This document shows, in pieces, positions 59,231 through 64,000 of a stretch of DNA of 64,000 bases. This DNA is from Ephydatia muelleri. Lineage: Eukaryota > Porifera > Demospongiae > Spongillida > Spongillidae. Both the position numbers and the translations under genes were made by a program. Position 1 is the first letter of the stretch, and the number at the start of each line of letters is the position of its first letter. Below the pieces are notes generated by a model. That model saw nothing but the letters and a program-made list of their open reading frames with translations, ran no database searches and was not told where the DNA came from. Location: NCBI GenBank assembly GCA_013339895.1, contig JABACO010000007.1, forward strand, positions 6,063,313 through 6,127,312, given 5' to 3'.

Positions 59231-60310
59231 CACTACACACTATACTCACAACATGATGTTGATGCCTATGACATTACCACCACATTTCAAGTAACCATTG
59301 TTTGTTGTAAAGGTGTGCTGGAAGGAGTGCTTTAGCAAATGGAGTTTAAGGCTAAGTAAATAGATAGACCACATTAAACTGGTCGTCTTAGTAGAGTCTA
59401 TGAATTTATGTGGAAAATGTATGGCATATTGACAGACACGCCAATCAGTATATAGCACTCACGCAACTATGGTAATTGGCATTGAAGCCTCATGGCATTG
59501 GCATTGAAGCCTCATGGCAATTGGCATTGAAGCCTCATGGCAATTTGCATTGAAGCCTCCCTAACATTAACCTTTGCCAAGCAGCATGCACAATATACCT
59601 ATCGTAGGTAAAGTTTTTCCCTTCGGTTCCATCCCTTTCCCCGATCCACGTAAATTTAAAACAGCGAAATTAAAAATTATAATTATTATTGGTTGGCGCA
59701 TGAATAGTCCAAGTGAACTTTTGCTTACATACACCTTTAAAATACAAAACTCTTATTAACTGTATTTCAGATCTCATAGCAAATTTGCTTACTTGCATGG
59801 TCTCAGGAGAGGTATACATGTAATGGTGAAGCCAGCATGGCTATCAGCTTCAAAAAAAGAGTTAAAGCGTCATGCTGTGCAGCATGAGCCATTATAGACA
59901 GCTAGTAGAAAGATGATTGGCTAGACTGAACGCAGTGAGCATAATATAATTGATGAGTCGAATAACGATGGTAGTATGGAAGAATATACACTGAAAAATA
60001 AATCATGCTGTATGTCGCTGTAAGCTATCTACATGTACTGTGCATGCATGATGCACAGTAGTGATCCATGTATATAATATGGTTTCATAGATTAGAAATA
60101 AAGAGAACGTCATTATACCATGGCAGCGGTATACCATTTAAGCTGCACAAGCAGTTCATGAAAAAAGTACCATAGTTGCGTGAGTGCTATAAATTCCATT
60201 TGCAAAGCACTCCCTCCAGCACACCTTTACAAAAAACAATGGTTACTTGAAAATGTGGTGGTAATGTCATAGGCATCAACATCATGTTGTGAGTATAGTG
60301 TGTAGTGCAC
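59231..60310. mobile_element. 1.08 kb inverted-repeat element
   Basis: GCACTACACACTATACTCAC at the left is complemented at 60290-60310. The arms continue through CATTACCACCACATTTCAAG and AAAGGTGTGCTGGAAGGAGT. The left arm has an extra ~105 bp (59346-59449) absent from the right. Next to the left arm are four ~21-29 bp units of GGCATTGAAGCCTCATGGCA (59477-59560). No coding or duplication is clear. Confidence 0.65.
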
Positions 60311-60437
60311 TGATGCATGGGAACGCCAACCCTGTGAAAACGGCCATGCAGCAATTCCTCTTTGATTTTGCAAACGTGTGGCCGTTGGTCAGCATGCGGC
60401 TGTGTTGTCAGGGAGAAAGTGATGCGTCACGCGGGTG

Positions 60438-60544
60438 TGGTCTTGTTCCCAGACTAAGTCTCACTTACGTACGCATAATGTACAATATCATTTTTGGTAC
60501 ATTATGCGAGAGATGATTACGTAATGGGTCTGGGAACGAGACCA
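60438..60544. repeat. 107 bp hairpin MITE, ends TGGTCTTGTTCCCAGAC
   Basis: TGGTCTTGTTCCCAGAC (left) pairs with GTCTGGGAACGAGACCA (right). Inner GCATAATGTAC pairs with GTACATTATGC. A compact MITE or hairpin. Confidence 0.75.
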
Positions 60545-61530
60545 ACGCTCGAGCTATCCCCCGTGCCAGATAGTCTCATTTCCAGGCCCAACGCTATACG
60601 CACACATTAAACGGGGGGCGAGGCTCCACCAGTGTTGGCAGTCTGTCCATAACGGGATATGTGTGAGATTGTTACGTTGCTACATGAGCCGAGCGAAGAA
60701 TGAATATTCATCGGCCATAGAACTATAGTAGTATCCGTTCGATTACTAATGTATAATAACACGGTCGAAACATACATGATTTTGTTTCGTTCCACATATC
60801 CAGCAAACGGCGGTCAAATGGACAAGGTAATTAATTCTCGTTTTGCGAATCATCAAATATTCCCGTATATCTTCTCATAGACATGTATGGGTGCTTCTGA
60901 ATCAGTACCAAGCACACCAGATTTTTCTGCCCAGAGGGATTGTTAGTACACTATATTAGGCATGATTTTTAGTAAGGTCACCGTATTTTTCCTATTTAAG
61001 GTTACACTTCCCTAGGATTGTCATTAAATTGTCCTCAATGTGCATGCAGGTTAGTCATTGGGTGCGTTTCTCATTACAATATTCCACGACCATTTATGTC
61101 AACGATTTACTACTTGCCCACGAGAGAAACATATAGCTGGTTCATCGAACAACTATAATGTGCACAAAAAACTAGGTCCTCCGATTAAAAAATCGGCTTC
61201 CATAACTGAAAGAAGTATTCCATATTGAATCAGTGAGTAGTCTCCGTAAGGTCCCCCTCCCTCTGTGTACCAGCCGGTTGAGTTCAAATGCACGTACCCA
61301 TACGACGTCGCCCTTAATCATAGATTGACTGAAACGGAGTGACTTAAGTCAGTTGATTAAGTCACTACCCTGGGAACAGTTGAAATGAGATTCTCTACCA
61401 AGCTTATTCAAACAAATTCTTACATGTGGTTGATTGTTAATACAAGTAACAGCAGGTTCATATTAATGAATTTCATTTTTTAAGCTACACATGATCCACT
61501 TGGTGCGTACAACTGGTATGCATGCTTGCC
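60545..61530. other. No gene recognised
   Basis: Featureless apart from short frames. Confidence 0.4.
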
Positions 61531-61539
61531 ACATTGTGT

Positions 61540-62065
61540 ATCACTGATTATATATATGCTTTTACTATACAGGCACTTCCATGCTTAGACTTCAGCCCAC
61601 ATAAGCAACAAGCGCAAATTGCCATTTCAGAGCAACAGTACAATAGTTCTTGCATGGGCTTTGCAACACTGCCAAGCTCTACTAGCATATGTAGTACCCA
61701 AGAAGCAGAGTTTTTTATCGTACAATGGATGCAGCTCAATGGGCCATTTGTGGGGTAATGTTTCATGTGAATCCTGTTGCTGAGTTGCGTGAGTACGTTT
61801 ACGTTTATTGGTACTTGTAAGTAAAGCTTCAGCAACAGCTTCCGTGAAATCCGAGTGGCTCATTTTCGTACTCCCTGGGTGAAATCGTTTGAACAGAAGG
61901 TACGCATCGGTCTCAACCATTCCAAGAACGGTTGAAATAACACGGCATGCCCAGGACTGTGTTCGCCATGCTGTCTCCAAAGCTAACCCACCTTGGCGCA
62001 AATGGTTGTTAATATCAATGATGGATGCTGCATCAAAATATGATTCAACCACTTTCCTACGTTCC
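61540..62065 (-). pseudogene. PiggyBac-like transposase, C-terminal half (3' piece of a split gene)
   Basis: Minus-strand frame RRKVVESYFDAASIIDINNH then LRQGGLALETAWRTQSWACR, VLGMVETDAYLLFKRFHPGS and SHSDFTEAVAEALL. These match the PGBD-like C-terminal region (YF..A..ID.HNH.RQG.LA.E..W.TQ.W). A Cys-rich end follows after a frame change (CCKAHARTI, CSEMAICACCLCGLKSKHGS), the usual cross-brace zinc finger. The frame joins the piece at 63748-64000 exactly when the CMC element and one copy of its 3 bp duplication are removed. Confidence 0.75.
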
Positions 62066-62068
62066 AAT

Positions 62069-63744
62069 CACTGCGTGACATAGTATCGTATGCAGTAATA
62101 TGCAGAGTTTGCCCACGCCATGGTATGCAGATACATATCCAGACATGCACGTGTGCGGACCGATATGCATACTCGTACCAAGATATGTCAATGTCCAGTG
62201 CAGTGTGCAGATGGGTATTGGGGCTAAGTATGGGTGCGTACCGCACCCATATCGCGAGCGGCACTTTAGCCCGTAAATTACGATAGTGCGCAATAAATAG
62301 GAATATAGGCCGTTTTAACCACACCCATGAAATTGCATATGTGTGGCTACTATAATTACCTCGACCGAGTCGCGTACTATTTCGAACTCACAGGTAGATC
62401 CCTATAATCATTGTAAACTTCTGATACCTACATCTGTGACTATTTCTAGCCTGTAGGCCTCTATTTGAGTAATTAATTTCTGATATCATTATCTACGCAT
62501 GCTCGGTTTTAAGTTTTGCACGTGTTGGTCATTAATGGAGGTGACGACGCACGATCGAGCAAAGGAAACAAAAATAGGCAACTTGGTTGAGTTCCCAACG
62601 AAATAGGAGGAAAGGAAAGTTGGACTACTGGGCTATCTGTGGAGACAGTACTAATGGAGCCGTTCCCAACGAAAGAGAAATTGGATTGTTGATTTTGATC
62701 ACTATATAGCTGACGAATCAGTGAGGTGCAACTGTGCAAGATAAAGAGTTCCAAGAGTTTCGGACAACGCGGGTGACAGGCGGAGGTTATAAAGGCATAC
62801 CGAACGGACTTAAGCAGTCTAGGCCTGGTAAGTTGTGCGTGTTTACAACGTACACTATACGGTGTTGCTTATGTCAAACCAGGACAAGTGTGTGATTCAG
62901 TAGATGCAGTGAGGCGGCGTTTCAAGTTGTCACAAAGGTTTACATTGACTGAAATGGCGGAAGTGACCAACTCCGGCAAAAGAAGAAACGCAGGTACAGA
63001 GTAGGCATGCTATGACTTTCCTTTCTGACCACAGCTCTTGAGCCGACGCCAGGGTGTACTACGGCCAAATGAAAACGTTTCGCTGCATGGCCAACCAACA
63101 GGACCACGACGATAGCATTGTAAAGCATAAGCTAGCTACCACCGCGGTCAGAGAGTAAGTAAATGCTGAGTTCTTTGTGCATAACCTCTGTAATATTTTA
63201 GCGTGTGCTTGTAAGGAAACCGTCGACAAGTGCCGCGAGAGTAGTAGAGGCTCGTGCTCGCCTTCCAAGAGGCCTCTGCTAGGCGGAAAGTGCCCTTCTA
63301 ACTACATCAGGAAAATCCAGGATGTGATGGAGATATTGATCGCCAGCTTGGAACTATACCTGTTTATTTTTTGACCAAGTTGTATTTCAGCTGTAATTTG
63401 ATTAAAGTTTGCCGTTAAATTCTGAATTATTGCTGGCGTGGTTCAGGGTTTAAGCACTGGCCTTCAAGTATGCAGAACAGAAAATGGATTTGAAACGATT
63501 CGAATACATGACGTGTACAGAGTCTGCACGCGTTCATCTGAAGTATGCAGACAAGTGATGACGAATATACTGAATCCATATGCAGACCGCGATATCATAC
63601 GTATAAGCAAAGTGTTCGTTCTGAGACGTATACAGGCGCCGCATTCGTGACGTATGAAAAACTGCCCACGTGTCGAGTGCAGACGAGTATCGATTAGTAT
63701 GGGTGCAATATACAAGGCTGCATACGGTACACTGTCGCGCCGTG
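62069..63744. mobile_element. 1.68 kb CMC-like element inserted in the piggyBac-like gene, 3 bp duplication AAT
   Basis: Left end CACTGCGTGACATAGTATCG and right end the complement of CACGGCGCGACAGTGTACCG, both running on as TATGCAG. AAT lies on both sides (62066-62068 and 63745-63747). CGTATGCAG-like words recur through the first and last ~200 bp (for example 62130, 62150, 63470, 63545, 63580). Removing it restores one open transposase frame. It has no transposase of its own. Confidence 0.85.
62954..63374 (+). CDS. Possible two-exon small ORF carried by the CMC-like element
   Basis: Exon 1, 62954-62993, reads MAEVTNSGKRRNA; the donor is GTACAG. Exon 2, 63202-63374, follows acceptor ATTTTAG and reads CACKETVDKCRESSRGSCSP, then SKRPLLGGKCPSNYIRKIQD, ending TGA at 63372-63374. 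The phase agrees (G + CG). The product would be about 71 residues with five cysteines and no signal peptide. It may be a captured host fragment or chance; I know no matching family. Confidence 0.3.
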
Positions 63745-63747
63745 AAT

Positions 63748-64000
63748 GTTTTGTTAAAAACTTCTGTTTGTCCTATCTCATCACCATCTTCATTTAGCAT
63801 TTCTCTCCAGCGACGTTTATTGGAGGGCTTCCCAGGCAAGGTTGTAGAGTGAGTTGAAATAAAGCACTTTCGTACCTTATCTCCCCATGCATGGGCCATA
63901 ATGTTGTGACCTTCAACATTAGCCACTAGTGTTACATCATCTCCAAGTTCTGGAAACTCCACTTCATCCATGTACTTCTTTGGATACATCCGTGTTGCTG
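63748..64000 (-). pseudogene. PiggyBac-like transposase, middle piece (continues beyond window)
   Basis: Minus-strand frame open from the window edge: ATRMYPKKYMDEVEFPELGD, then VTLVANVEGHNIMAHAWGDK, RKCFISTHSTTLPGKPSNKR and RWREMLNEDGDEIGQTEVFN, up to the insertion point at 63747. This is the stretch between the last catalytic residue region and the 'YF..ANVID' block of PGBD-like transposases. The frame is well kept, so the gene was probably intact or nearly so when the CMC element landed. It may be the same family as the fragment at 9690-10062. Confidence 0.75.

Overview
The window looks like animal (metazoan) nuclear DNA, most likely from a sponge or another early-branching marine invertebrate. 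The reasons are spliced genes with short GT-AG introns, a UPF1-type helicase, a type I membrane protein tail, a TATA-driven secreted protein, and a dense load of eukaryotic DNA transposons, LINE fragments, satellites and CA/GT microsatellites. There are no operons, ribosome binding sites or other prokaryotic features. The species assignment is inference.

Host genes are sparse. At the left edge (2-1297, +) is the 3' end of a single-pass membrane protein, with three phase-consistent exons. At 12140-13350 (-) lies a decayed or poorly resolved fragment resembling the ligand-binding part of a family C / GABA-B-like receptor. A small unrecognised gene sits at 18628-19099 (-). The main gene is a UPF1-like superfamily 1 RNA helicase spread over about 10 kb (20323-30514, +). 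Its helicase motifs are all visible, but no N-terminal CH zinc domain or long C-terminal tail was found. A small secreted protein with three MABP-like repeats (32736-33240, -) has its own TATA box and one frame-breaking base.

Most of the rest is mobile DNA, much of it nested. 3316-11965 is an 8.65 kb element with ~750 bp terminal inverted repeats and a perfect 8 bp target duplication. One arm carries an 844 bp MITE with its own 7 bp duplication, and the interior holds LINE and piggyBac debris. 14960-15654 and 33802-34537 are short hAT elements with 8 bp duplications and palindromic subterminal repeats; the second sits in a fossil LTR-retrotransposon gag fragment. 35366-37216 and 41850-42805 are inverted arrays of one 164 bp satellite. 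37274-39904, 47924-51898 and 62069-63744 are CMC (CACTA-like) elements with CAC..GTG ends and 3-4 bp duplications. The first contains a THAP-domain element, the second a 152 bp satellite array, and the third splits a piggyBac-like transposase gene exactly in frame. 55196-58446 is a 3.25 kb element with arms built of 23 bp repeats and a 6 bp duplication.

No functional gene cluster is evident. The window is best read as one large intron-rich helicase gene and a few small genes embedded in layered transposon insertions, several of which can be ordered in time from their target duplications.
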